DNA of 31,922 nucleotides from CAXBID01 sp049791475 (GTDB taxonomy: Bacteria > Bacteroidota > Bacteroidia > Flavobacteriales > Flavobacteriaceae), in the NCBI GenBank assembly GCA_049791475.1, contig JBAQZZ010000221.1, forward strand, positions 1 through 31,922, read 5' to 3'. The notes under the pieces are model-generated. The model was not told the origin of the DNA, made no database searches, and worked only from the letters and a program-made list of their open reading frames with translations. A program made the position numbers and the translations under genes. Within the stretch, counting starts at the first letter, position 1. Each line of letters opens with the position of its first letter. Shown here piece by piece: positions 23,646 through 30,849 of the stretch.

Positions 23646-25832
23646 TTATTGTTGTTGCTCTGGTTTTACCTTTATGTCAGTTCCTAATCGCTGTAAATAA
23701 GCAATAAGTGCTGTGATTTCTCGGTTTCTCATTTCAGTAAAATCTTCATTGTTTTCAGCAGTATATTTCTTGTCTGCTTCATAAGATTTTGCGAAATCAG
23801 GATCCGTATATAGATTTTTTTCTATTTGTGTACCTTGTTCTAGCATGCTTTGCTGTGCATTGGCAATATCTTCATCTGTATAAGGAACACCTAAAGTAAC
23901 CATGGCTTCCATTTTAGCTTCAGTTTTCGATTTATCTAAAGTGTTGTTAATAAGCCAACCATATCTAGGCATTATAGATTTATCATTCATAGCTTGCGGA
24001 TCGTACATGTGGTTAAAATGCCAGTTATCAGAATACTTTGCTCCAATTCTATGTAAATCTGGACCAGTACGTTTACTTCCCCATAAGAATGGATGATCGT
24101 AAACATATTCACCAGCTTTTGAGTATTCGCCGTAGCGTTCTACTTCATCTCTAAATGGACGTATCATTTGTGAATGACAACCCACACAACCCTCACGGAT
24201 ATAAATATCTCTACCTTCTAATTCAAGAGGCGTATAAGGTTTAACACTAGTAATTGTTGGGATGTTAGATTTCACCATAATCGTTGGTACAATCTGAAGA
24301 ATACCACCAATTAAAATAGCTACAGTAGCTAATATGGTTAATTGTATTGGTCTTCTTTCTAACCATGTATGCCAACCTTCGTTAGATGTACGTTTTTTAG
24401 TCACAGTTTCTAAAGCAGGAGCTTCGGCTAATTCATCTTCAACTTTACTACCTTGTCTTATAGTAACTATAATGTTATATACTAAAACAAACATTCCAAC
24501 AATATAAAGAGATCCACCAATAGCACGCATCCAATATAAAGGCATAAGTTCTGTAACGGTTTCTAAGAAGTTTCCATAAACTAAAGTCCCATCTGGACTA
24601 AATTGCTTCCACATTGCCCATTGTTGAAAACCAGCCACATACATTGGTAATGCATAAAAGATAATACCCAAAGTACCTAACCAAAAGTGTAAATTGGCCA
24701 ATCCTAAAGAGTATAATTTGGTTTTAAATAGCCTAGGAATTAAGTAATAAATAATACCGAATGCCATAAAACCATTCCATGCTAATGCACCAACGTGCAC
24801 ATGCGCTATAATCCAATCGGTATAGTGTGCCATGGCATTTACCGTTTTAAGCGATAACATAGGGCCTTCAAAAGTGGCCATACCATAACCAGTAATGGCT
24901 ACGACCATAAATTTTAAAACGGGGTCGGTTCGTACTTTATCCCAAGCACCGCGCAAGGTTAAAAGTCCGTTTATCATACCACCCCAAGAAGGCATTAGCA
25001 ACATGACTGAGAATGCTACCCCTAAGTTTTGCGCCCATTCTGGTAAAGCGGTATATAATAAGTGATGCGGACCTGCCCAAATATATATAAAGATTAACGA
25101 CCAGAAATGCACAATAGATAATCTATAAGAATACACAGGTCGGTTTGCAGCCTTAGGAACAAAATAATACATCAAACCTAAAAACGGTGTGGTTAAAAAG
25201 AATGCCACCGCATTATGTCCGTACCACCATTGCACAAGTGCATCTTGCACACCTGCATAAACAGAGTAGCTTTTCATAGCACTTACAGGCAATTCTAAAC
25301 TATTAAAAATATGAAGTACAGCAACAGTTACAAATGTGGCAATGTAAAACCAAATGGCAACGTATAAATGACGTTGGCGACGTTTTAAAATCGTCCATAT
25401 CATATTCACACCAAAAACCACCCAAATAAGCGCAATTGCAATATCAATCGGCCATTCTAATTCAGCATATTCTTTTGATGTCGTGTAGCCTAAAGGTAAT
25501 GAAATTGCAGCAGCAACAATAATAAGTTGCCAACCCCAAAAGTTAATATTACTTAGAAGGTCGCTTGCCATACGTGCTTTTAATAAGCGCTGAAGCGAGT
25601 AGTAAATACCTGCAAACATGGCATTTCCAACAAAAGCAAAAATTACGGCATTGGTGTGTAAAGGTCTTAATCGACCAAAACTAAGCCACGAAATGCCATC
25701 GGTAAGGTTGGGGAATAAAAACATAAAAGCAAGTAGCAAACCTACCGTCATCCCAACAACGCCAAAAATTATTGTAGCGTAAATGAATTTAGTTACGATT
25801 TTATTATCGTAATGAAATTGTTGCATTTCCAT
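23646..25832 (-). CDS. ccoN: cbb3 cytochrome c oxidase, fused CcoN-CcoO subunit I/II
   Basis: This is the catalytic haem-copper core fused to the monohaem CcoO subunit in one 728-residue chain, the arrangement usual in Bacteroidota. CcoN (about 1-460) has twelve-helix topology with ligands His59 (RPLHTNAVI), His206 (WWYGHNAVA), His256/257 (AGPHHLLY) and His344/346 (IIAHVHVGA). The CcoO part (about 490-728) has a membrane anchor and the haem motif CVGCH (549-553), with PFRDEVERYGEYSKAGE and WGSKRTGPDLHRIG following. It reduces oxygen to water with high affinity while pumping protons. The ccoS stop lies 1 base before its start. The fusion is not a frameshift: the join lies in one uninterrupted frame. 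Confidence 0.96.
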   Translation of the reverse strand: MEMQQFHYDNKIVTKFIYATIIFGVVGMTVGLLLAFMFLFPNLTDGISWLSFGRLRPLHTNAVIFAFVGNAMFAGIYYSLQRLLKARMASDLLSNINFWGWQLIIVAAAISLPLGYTTSKEYAELEWPIDIAIALIWVVFGVNMIWTILKRRQRHLYVAIWFYIATFVTVAVLHIFNSLELPVSAMKSYSVYAGVQDALVQWWYGHNAVAFFLTTPFLGLMYYFVPKAANRPVYSYRLSIVHFWSLIFIYIWAGPHHLLYTALPEWAQNLGVAFSVMLLMPSWGGMINGLLTLRGAWDKVRTDPVLKFMVVAITGYGMATFEGPMLSLKTVNAMAHYTDWIIAHVHVGALAWNGFMAFGIIYYLIPRLFKTKLYSLGLANLHFWLGTLGIIFYALPMYVAGFQQWAMWKQFSPDGTLVYGNFLETVTELMPLYWMRAIGGSLYIVGMFVLVYNIIVTIRQGSKVEDELAEAPALETVTKKRTSNEGWHTWLERRPIQLTILATVAILIGGILQIVPTIMVKSNIPTITSVKPYTPLELEGRDIYIREGCVGCHSQMIRPFRDEVERYGEYSKAGEYVYDHPFLWGSKRTGPDLHRIGAKYSDNWHFNHMYDPQAMNDKSIMPRYGWLINNTLDKSKTEAKMEAMVTLGVPYTDEDIANAQQSMLEQGTQIEKNLYTDPDFAKSYEADKKYTAENNEDFTEMRNREITALIAYLQRLGTDIKVKPEQQQ

Positions 25833-25833
25833 A

Positions 25834-26025
25834 TTATTCTGAATCTTTTTTGGTTAGTATCGTTTTTTTTGGTTTATTTTTAACTAGTTCATCTTCAAAC
25901 AGCATGCGTACCGATGGTGTGTAACTATCGTCAAACTGTCCTCTTTTTACAGCAATAATAAAGGCTACAAAAAAGCCAATGGCTACCGTAATACTAATAG
26001 CTAATAAAATATATATAACACTCAT
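25834..26025 (-). CDS. ccoS: CcoS/FixS cbb3 oxidase maturation protein
   Basis: A 63-residue protein with one N-terminal transmembrane helix (MSVIYILLAISITVAIGFFV) and a charged tail, matching the CcoS/FixS family, which is needed for cofactor insertion into cbb3 oxidase. It is the first gene of the ccoS-NO-Q-P-G-H run and starts 21 bases downstream of a perfect -7 box with an FNR-like palindrome upstream. The gene ends 1 base before ccoNO begins. Confidence 0.88.
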   Translation of the reverse strand: MSVIYILLAISITVAIGFFVAFIIAVKRGQFDDSYTPSVRMLFEDELVKNKPKKTILTKKDSE

Positions 26026-26045
26026 ACCTACTTGAAGTTATGTTT

Positions 26046-26053
26046 CAAAAGTA
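26046..26053 (-). promoter_or_regulatory. -7 box of the ccoS-ccoNOQP operon
   Basis: On the minus strand this reads TACTTTTG, a full match to TAnnTTTG, 20 bases before the ccoS ATG. No -33 TTG is present; the FNR-like palindrome takes that place, 22 bases away. Confidence 0.65.
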
Positions 26054-26075
26054 CTTTTATACTTTTTTTTAAAAG

Positions 26076-26089
26076 ATGACATTTGTCAT
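26076..26089. promoter_or_regulatory. FNR-like operator upstream of ccoS
   Basis: ATGACATTTGTCAT is a palindrome with one central mismatch and a TGA-N6-TCA core. Exactly 22 bases separate it from the ccoS -7 box, the same distance as at hemN and ccoI, so it is centred near -40. Confidence 0.75.
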
Positions 26090-26107
26090 GTTAATTCATT
26101 TTTAATG

Positions 26108-26327
26108 TTTTCCTCTCCCTAGCCCTCTCCGAAGGAGATGGAACTCTTAGGTTCTTACAGATATGTTTAAAATATTTTTATTTTTCATGAGTTCTTTTCG
26201 TTTGGGTTTTCCTCCCTCATGGGAAGGCTAGGTGGGGATTTTTCCTCTCCCTAGCCCTCTCCGAAGGAGATGGAACTCTTAGGTTCTTACAGATATGTTG
26301 AAAATATTTTTATTTTTCATGAGTTCT
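26108..26327. repeat. 132-bp-period tandem duplication at the ccoI 3' end
   Basis: An 88-bp block (26108-26195) recurs at 26240-26327 with 87 of 88 bases identical; the difference is T26168/G26300. The intervening 44 bases contain CCTCCCTCATGGGAAGGCTAGG, a diverged relative of 26341-26369, written here in part as CCTCCC...GGCTAGGTGGGG. The second copy overlaps the end of ccoI. No transposase is present. It lies in the 284-bp gap between ccoI and ccoS, and the FNR-like site is just outside it. Confidence 0.85.
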
Positions 26328-28727
26328 CTCCGTTCGAGTATTCCTCCCCTTCGGGGAGGTTAGGTGGGGAATACAATTCGTTGCCACCGTTGTAAAAGCA
26401 ACAATGCTAATAGAACTTAAAGGCATTAAAATAGCTGCAATTACAGGTTCTAACTGACCTGTTACTGCAAAATAAAGTCCGATAATGTTGTATATAAACG
26501 ACAGCAAAAAACTCCATTTTATAATTTTTATAGCCGATTTTGAAACCTTTATAAAATCATATAATTGATTAAATTTTGAAGCATCCAGAATAGCATCACA
26601 AGCTGGGGAAAACACATTCACGTTTTCAGAAATAGCAATACCAACATCACTTTGTGCTAAAGCACCAGCATCATTTAATCCATCGCCAATCATTAAAACT
26701 TTGGCACCTTCACTTTGGTGGTATTTAATGTATTCCAGTTTATCCTCTGGTTTTTGGTTAAAAAGCAGTTTCGTTTTTGGGGGTAATAACTTTATTAAAT
26801 TGTCTTTTTCACCAGCATTATCACCCGATAAAATCACTAAATCATAATTCTTTTTTAACCTATTAAATAATTTAGATAAGCCCTTTCTGTATTTATTATA
26901 AAAAGTAAATTTACCTTTGTATTTATTGTTTGTACTAACGTGTACCGCTGTATTTAAGGTTGCTGTATCTGAATGATATCCTACAAAAGGAGCAGATCCA
27001 ATTTTTATATTTTGGTTTGAATAATTGGCTTCAATACCGTGTCCTAAATATTCTTGAAAATCGTTCAAGGAAACAATATTATGTGCACTCAACAAATCGT
27101 AAAGTGATCTGCTTAACGGATGGTTGGAGCCTCGCAACGTACTTTTTAATAAAGATGCTTCATCAAGAGAAAGCTCTAAACCTTCATAATTTATAGTAGT
27201 TTCTTTATTGGCTGTTATTGTTCCTGTTTTATCAAAAATGATGGTGTTTATTTGAGCTAATTGCTCAATTACAGATGCATTTTTTAAGTAGAATTTCTTC
27301 TTTCCTAAAATTCTTAAAATATTTCCAAAAGTAAAAGGTGCTGAAAGCGCAATAGCACACGGACAAGCGATAATTAAAACCGAGGTGAATACGTTTAATG
27401 CTTTACTAGAATCGGTTAATAGCCAAAACGAAGTCGCCAAAATTGCAATCAATAAAATAACAATAGTAAAACGTTTGCTAATACTGTTTGTAATGTTTGT
27501 AAAGGCTAGTTCTTTATCTTTTTTAAATACATCGTTACTCCAAAGTTGTGTTAAATAACTTTGTTCAACCGATTTTAAAACATCGACCTCAATACTACCT
27601 TCCAATTGTTTTCCACCAGCAAACAGTTTATCACCCGATTGTTTTGAAACGGTTTTAGATTCTCCAGTAACAAAACTATAATCAATCCTAGCGTTTCCTT
27701 TTATTAAAATACAATCAACAGGAATGAGTTCTTCATTTCTAATTAATAAACGGTTGCCTTTTTGAATATCATAGACCTGAATGGATTCTTCTGAATTATC
27801 AGTATTAATTTTAGTAATTCCAATAGGGAAATACGATTTGTAATCGCGTTCAAAAGACAAAAACGTATAGGTTTTTTGTTGAAAGAATTTACCAAGTAAC
27901 AAAAAGAAAATAAGCCCTGTTAAACTATCAAAAAAACCAGAACCTGCATCAAAAATAATTTCAGCAGAACTTCTAATGAATAAAACCGTAACGCCTAAAG
28001 CTATAGGAACATCAATATTTAAAATTTTGGAGCGCAATCCTTTAAAAGCTGAAATAAAATAGTCTTGAGCTGAATAAAAAACAACAGGTAGCGAGAAGAA
28101 AAACATCAGCCATCTAAAAAGAGGTTTGAATTGCTCTAACCAAAATTCACCAACCTGAAAATACTCAGGAAACGATAAAAACATCACATTCCCAAAAGCA
28201 AAACCTGCAACGCCTAATTTGTAAATAAGTGACCGGTCAATATGTTTTTTGCCAACGCTATAATCATCTAAACTTATAAAAGGTTCGTAGCCAATGCTAC
28301 TTAAAAGTATTACTAAATCTTTTAAAGAAATGGTTTTTGGATTATAAGTAACCCGAACTGTTTTTTTACCAAAATTGACAATAGATGAAGTTATAGCGGG
28401 ATTTAATTTGTTTAGGTTTTCAAGAATCCAAATACAAGAACTGCAATGAATATGTGGAATAAAAAGTGTTGCAATTTGAGTTTTATCATCATTAAATTCT
28501 AATAATTGCTCAATAATTTTAGTGTTATCTAAAAAGTTGTATTTGCCTTCAACTTCTTTTGGTGTTGCTCCTGGGGCTTGTTGTAAATCGTAATAGCAGG
28601 TTAAATCGTTTGCGCTAAAAATTTCGTAAACGGTTTTACAACCATTGCAACAAAACGATTTATCATCAAAAATAATTTCAGAGGAATTAGAATCTAACCC
28701 ACAGTGGAAACACATTTTTGTGTCCAT
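26310..28727 (-). CDS. ccoI: CcoI/FixI copper-transporting P-type ATPase
   Basis: CcoI is a P1B-type ATPase that exports copper to the periplasm for the CuB centre of cbb3 oxidase. The 805 residues hold an N-terminal Cys-rich zinc-finger-like domain (Cys6/9/26/27/30), an HMA domain with HIHCSSC (92-98), eight expected membrane helices, the TGES loop (354-357), the metal-binding CPC in ACPCAIALS (455-457), the phosphorylation motif FDKTGT with Asp499, the HP motif in GSNHPLSR, and GDGLNDAGAL. The last 20 or so residues, IPHLTSPKGRNTRTERTHEK, are encoded by an intergenic repeat, so the tail is probably recent. It has its own FNR-like site and is divergent from the Crp/Fnr gene. Confidence 0.95.
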   Translation of the reverse strand: MDTKMCFHCGLDSNSSEIIFDDKSFCCNGCKTVYEIFSANDLTCYYDLQQAPGATPKEVEGKYNFLDNTKIIEQLLEFNDDKTQIATLFIPHIHCSSCIWILENLNKLNPAITSSIVNFGKKTVRVTYNPKTISLKDLVILLSSIGYEPFISLDDYSVGKKHIDRSLIYKLGVAGFAFGNVMFLSFPEYFQVGEFWLEQFKPLFRWLMFFFSLPVVFYSAQDYFISAFKGLRSKILNIDVPIALGVTVLFIRSSAEIIFDAGSGFFDSLTGLIFFLLLGKFFQQKTYTFLSFERDYKSYFPIGITKINTDNSEESIQVYDIQKGNRLLIRNEELIPVDCILIKGNARIDYSFVTGESKTVSKQSGDKLFAGGKQLEGSIEVDVLKSVEQSYLTQLWSNDVFKKDKELAFTNITNSISKRFTIVILLIAILATSFWLLTDSSKALNVFTSVLIIACPCAIALSAPFTFGNILRILGKKKFYLKNASVIEQLAQINTIIFDKTGTITANKETTINYEGLELSLDEASLLKSTLRGSNHPLSRSLYDLLSAHNIVSLNDFQEYLGHGIEANYSNQNIKIGSAPFVGYHSDTATLNTAVHVSTNNKYKGKFTFYNKYRKGLSKLFNRLKKNYDLVILSGDNAGEKDNLIKLLPPKTKLLFNQKPEDKLEYIKYHQSEGAKVLMIGDGLNDAGALAQSDVGIAISENVNVFSPACDAILDASKFNQLYDFIKVSKSAIKIIKWSFLLSFIYNIIGLYFAVTGQLEPVIAAILMPLSSISIVAFTTVATNCIPHLTSPKGRNTRTERTHEK
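26341..26369. repeat. GC-rich hairpin repeat inside the ccoI 3' end
   Basis: CCTCCCC-TTC-GGGGAGG (26343-26359) is a perfect 7-bp stem followed by TTAGGTGGGG. Its complement reads CCCCACCTAACCTCCCC, and this core also starts the repeat near 30721. In ccoI it encodes PHLTSPKGRN. It may also act as a terminator for ccoI. Confidence 0.7.
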
Positions 28728-28752
28728 AATATTTGCTCATTTATACCTGCAG

Positions 28753-28760
28753 CAAAAGTC
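28753..28760 (-). promoter_or_regulatory. Candidate -7 box for ccoI
   Basis: On the minus strand this reads GACTTTTG, one base off TAnnTTTG, 25 bases before the ccoI ATG and exactly 22 bases from the FNR-like palindrome. Confidence 0.5.
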
Positions 28761-28782
28761 TAAAAACAACTCACTTTTAAAT

Positions 28783-28796
28783 ATGATATATGTCAT
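28783..28796. promoter_or_regulatory. FNR-like operator between ccoI and the Crp/Fnr gene
   Basis: ATGATATATGTCAT on the plus strand is ATGACATATATCAT in the direction of ccoI, identical to the hemN site. It is placed to activate ccoI. For the divergent Crp/Fnr gene it lies 37 bases before the start codon, near or within the promoter, so it could also set autoregulation. Confidence 0.75.
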
Positions 28797-28833
28797 GTTT
28801 TGATTATATTTACTGAGTTTTCAAATATTTGGT

Positions 28834-29511
28834 ATGGGTAAGTGTGAACAATGTATTATTAAGCAATTTAATGCGCTAAAGTCTTTGACTAAAGATGAAT
28901 TAATGCGTGTTTCTAATTGTAAAACATCAAAAACTATTAAAAAAGGCACCGTGCTTTTTGAAGAAGGAGAATCAATAAATGGTGTTTATTGTGTAAAAGA
29001 TGGTATTTGTAAGTTGTCTAAATTGAGCGAAAACGGTAAGGATCAAATTGTAAAAATGGTTGTAAAAGGCCAATTAATTGGTCAACGTTCTTTAGTAATT
29101 GATGAGACTTCAAATTTACAAGCAACGGCCTTAAATGATATGGAAGTATGTTTTATTCCAAAAAGTGAAATTGTTGCTGACCTTCAAAAAAACCCAAAAT
29201 TTTCTTATGATATGTTACAAGACATGGCCAGAGATTTAAAAGAAGCTGATGATATAATTGTAAATATGGCTCAAAAATCTGTGAGACAGCGTTTGGCAGA
29301 AACACTTATTTATATTCATGATAGTTTTGGTAAAAATCCTGATGGTACTTTAAGCGTATTACTTTCGCGTGAAGATTTTGCAAATATTGTAGGTACTGCC
29401 ACCGAATCTGCTATTCGAGTGTTATCACAGTTTAAAAAAGAAGGTATGATTTCAACACACGGAAAACATATAAAGATTAAAGATTTGGGGGCGTTACAAC
29501 GCGTTGAATAA
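28834..29511 (+). CDS. Crp/Fnr-family regulator, FNR-like
   Basis: A 225-residue regulator with an N-terminal Cys motif, a cyclic-nucleotide-binding-type beta-roll (about 25-115), a dimerisation helix (about 118-150) and a C-terminal helix-turn-helix (about 170-205). Aligned by eye to E. coli FNR, Cys4 and Cys7 match Cys20 and Cys23, and Cys106 (MEVCFIP) matches Cys122. The position of FNR Cys29 is Asn13, and other cysteines occur at 29, 53 and 59, so an iron-sulfur cluster is possible but not certain. In the recognition helix TESAIRVL, Glu191 and Arg195 match FNR Glu209 and Arg213. It is divergent from ccoI, with an FNR-like palindrome between, so it is the prime candidate to control the cbb3 genes and hemN. 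Confidence 0.9.
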   Translation: MGKCEQCIIKQFNALKSLTKDELMRVSNCKTSKTIKKGTVLFEEGESINGVYCVKDGICKLSKLSENGKDQIVKMVVKGQLIGQRSLVIDETSNLQATALNDMEVCFIPKSEIVADLQKNPKFSYDMLQDMARDLKEADDIIVNMAQKSVRQRLAETLIYIHDSFGKNPDGTLSVLLSREDFANIVGTATESAIRVLSQFKKEGMISTHGKHIKIKDLGALQRVE

Positions 29512-29589
29512 TTTTTGCAATCATACCATAAATAAATCTAATTAGTTCGTTTCGTTTTTATCGGCAAAATATACTATTTTTATACTGCT

Positions 29590-30717
29590 ATGATAAAAAA
29601 GAAATTTAATAAAAAAGGTTTTGTTTTTAAAACTTATGAAGCGCCTTTTAAATCACCTTTTGATAAGCTTTTTGAAGTTTTTAAAGAATTAATTACCCAT
29701 ACTTCGGGCGATTTTGATGAAGCTATTGATTGGTTGCGTGAATTAGATAAAGAATACAAACTCACTACCGCAGAATATTCTATTGATGATTTTATTGAAG
29801 ACCTTAAAAAGAAAGGTTACATAAAAGAGGAAATAGACCCTGATGGAAATGGGGATATTGCTATTACTGCAAAAACTGAGCGAGCCATTCGGCAGCAAGC
29901 TTTAGATCATATTTTTGGTAAAATTAAACGCAGCGGACAAGGTAATCATAAAAGTAAAAGTCCCGGTTTAGGTGATGAGCATACTGGTGATTTTAGAGCC
30001 TATCAATTTGGTGATGCTTTAGATAAAGTATCGATGACCGAAAGTTTAAAGAATGCCCAAATTAGTAATGGTATTGGGGATTTTAGTTTAACAGAAGATG
30101 ATTTGGTAGTTGAAGAAACACTTCATAAATCCCAAATGAGTACGGTTTTGATGATTGATATTAGCCATAGCATGATACTTTACGGTGAAGATAGAATTAC
30201 TCCAGCCAAAAAAGTAGCCATGGCGTTAGCCGAATTAATAACGACTCGCTATCCAAAAGATACTTTAGATATTTTAGTGTTCGGAAATGATGCATGGCAA
30301 ATCGAAATTAAAGATTTACCGTATTTGAAAGTTGGACCGTATCATACAAATACTGTAGCTGGATTGCAATTGGCTATGGATTTATTACGACGAAAACGAA
30401 ACACAAACAAACAAATTTTTATGATAACGGATGGAAAACCAAGTTGCTTGCGTTTACCAGACGGACAATATTATAAAAACAGTAATGGTTTAGATAAACA
30501 TATTGTGAACAAGTGTTATGCTATGGCACAACAAGCAAGACGTTTACATATACCAATCACAACTTTTATGATTGCAAAAGATAGTTACTTAATGCAATTT
30601 GTAAGAGAGTTTACCTATGCAAATCAAGGTAAAGCATTTTATACGGGCCTTAAAGGTTTAGGTGAAATGATTTTTGAAGATTACGAAACAAACAGAAAAA
30701 AAAGAATTAAGGGGTAA
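29590..30717 (+). CDS. VWA-domain protein, partner of the adjacent AAA ATPase
   Basis: A 375-residue soluble protein without a signal peptide. Residues 1-170 are charged and helical with no recognised domain. Residues about 183-365 form a von Willebrand factor A domain with an intact metal-ion-dependent adhesion site: DISHS (190-194), a Thr in YHTNTVAG (251-258) and TDGKPS (280-285). Such cytoplasmic VWA proteins pair with MoxR- or magnesium-chelatase-like AAA ATPases, working like BchD with BchI, in metal insertion or remodelling of protein complexes. The next gene encodes exactly such an ATPase. The start at 29590 is the first ATG; a weak -7-like TATTTTTA lies immediately upstream. Target unknown. 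Confidence 0.88.
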   Translation: MIKKKFNKKGFVFKTYEAPFKSPFDKLFEVFKELITHTSGDFDEAIDWLRELDKEYKLTTAEYSIDDFIEDLKKKGYIKEEIDPDGNGDIAITAKTERAIRQQALDHIFGKIKRSGQGNHKSKSPGLGDEHTGDFRAYQFGDALDKVSMTESLKNAQISNGIGDFSLTEDDLVVEETLHKSQMSTVLMIDISHSMILYGEDRITPAKKVAMALAELITTRYPKDTLDILVFGNDAWQIEIKDLPYLKVGPYHTNTVAGLQLAMDLLRRKRNTNKQIFMITDGKPSCLRLPDGQYYKNSNGLDKHIVNKCYAMAQQARRLHIPITTFMIAKDSYLMQFVREFTYANQGKAFYTGLKGLGEMIFEDYETNRKKRIKG

Positions 30718-30720
30718 AAA

Positions 30721-30751
30721 GCCCCACCTAACCTCCCCAAAGTGGAGGAAC
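30721..30751. repeat. GC-rich hairpin repeat after the VWA gene
   Basis: CCCCACCTAACCTCCCC followed by AAAGTGGAGGAAC has CCTCC/GGAGG arms and is in the same family as the complement of 26341-26369. It lies 4 bases past the VWA stop. Confidence 0.65.
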
Positions 30752-30816
30752 ACAATGAGTTAAAAAATACTATAATAAAATATAAAGTTAAATTAGAATA
30801 ATAACCCGTAACAGTT

Positions 30817-30847
30817 CCCTCTCCTATGGAGAGGCGTAGGGAGAGGC
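30817..30847. repeat. GC-rich hairpin repeat abutting the AAA ATPase start
   Basis: CCTCTCC-TAT-GGAGAGG (30818-30834) is a perfect 7-bp stem, followed by CGTAGGGAGAGG. The whole block resembles the complement of 26244-26273. It ends 3 bases before the ATG at 30850. Confidence 0.65.
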
Positions 30848-30849
30848 TT

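Noticed and set aside
23646..25832. ccoN-ccoO fusion as a frameshift or assembly error
   Set aside because: The join lies within one open frame with a sensible linker, and the fusion is the normal form in Bacteroidota.
26101..26369. Insertion sequence at the ccoI-ccoS gap
   Set aside because: There is no transposase frame or terminal inverted repeat pair; the structure is a tandem duplication of small repeats.
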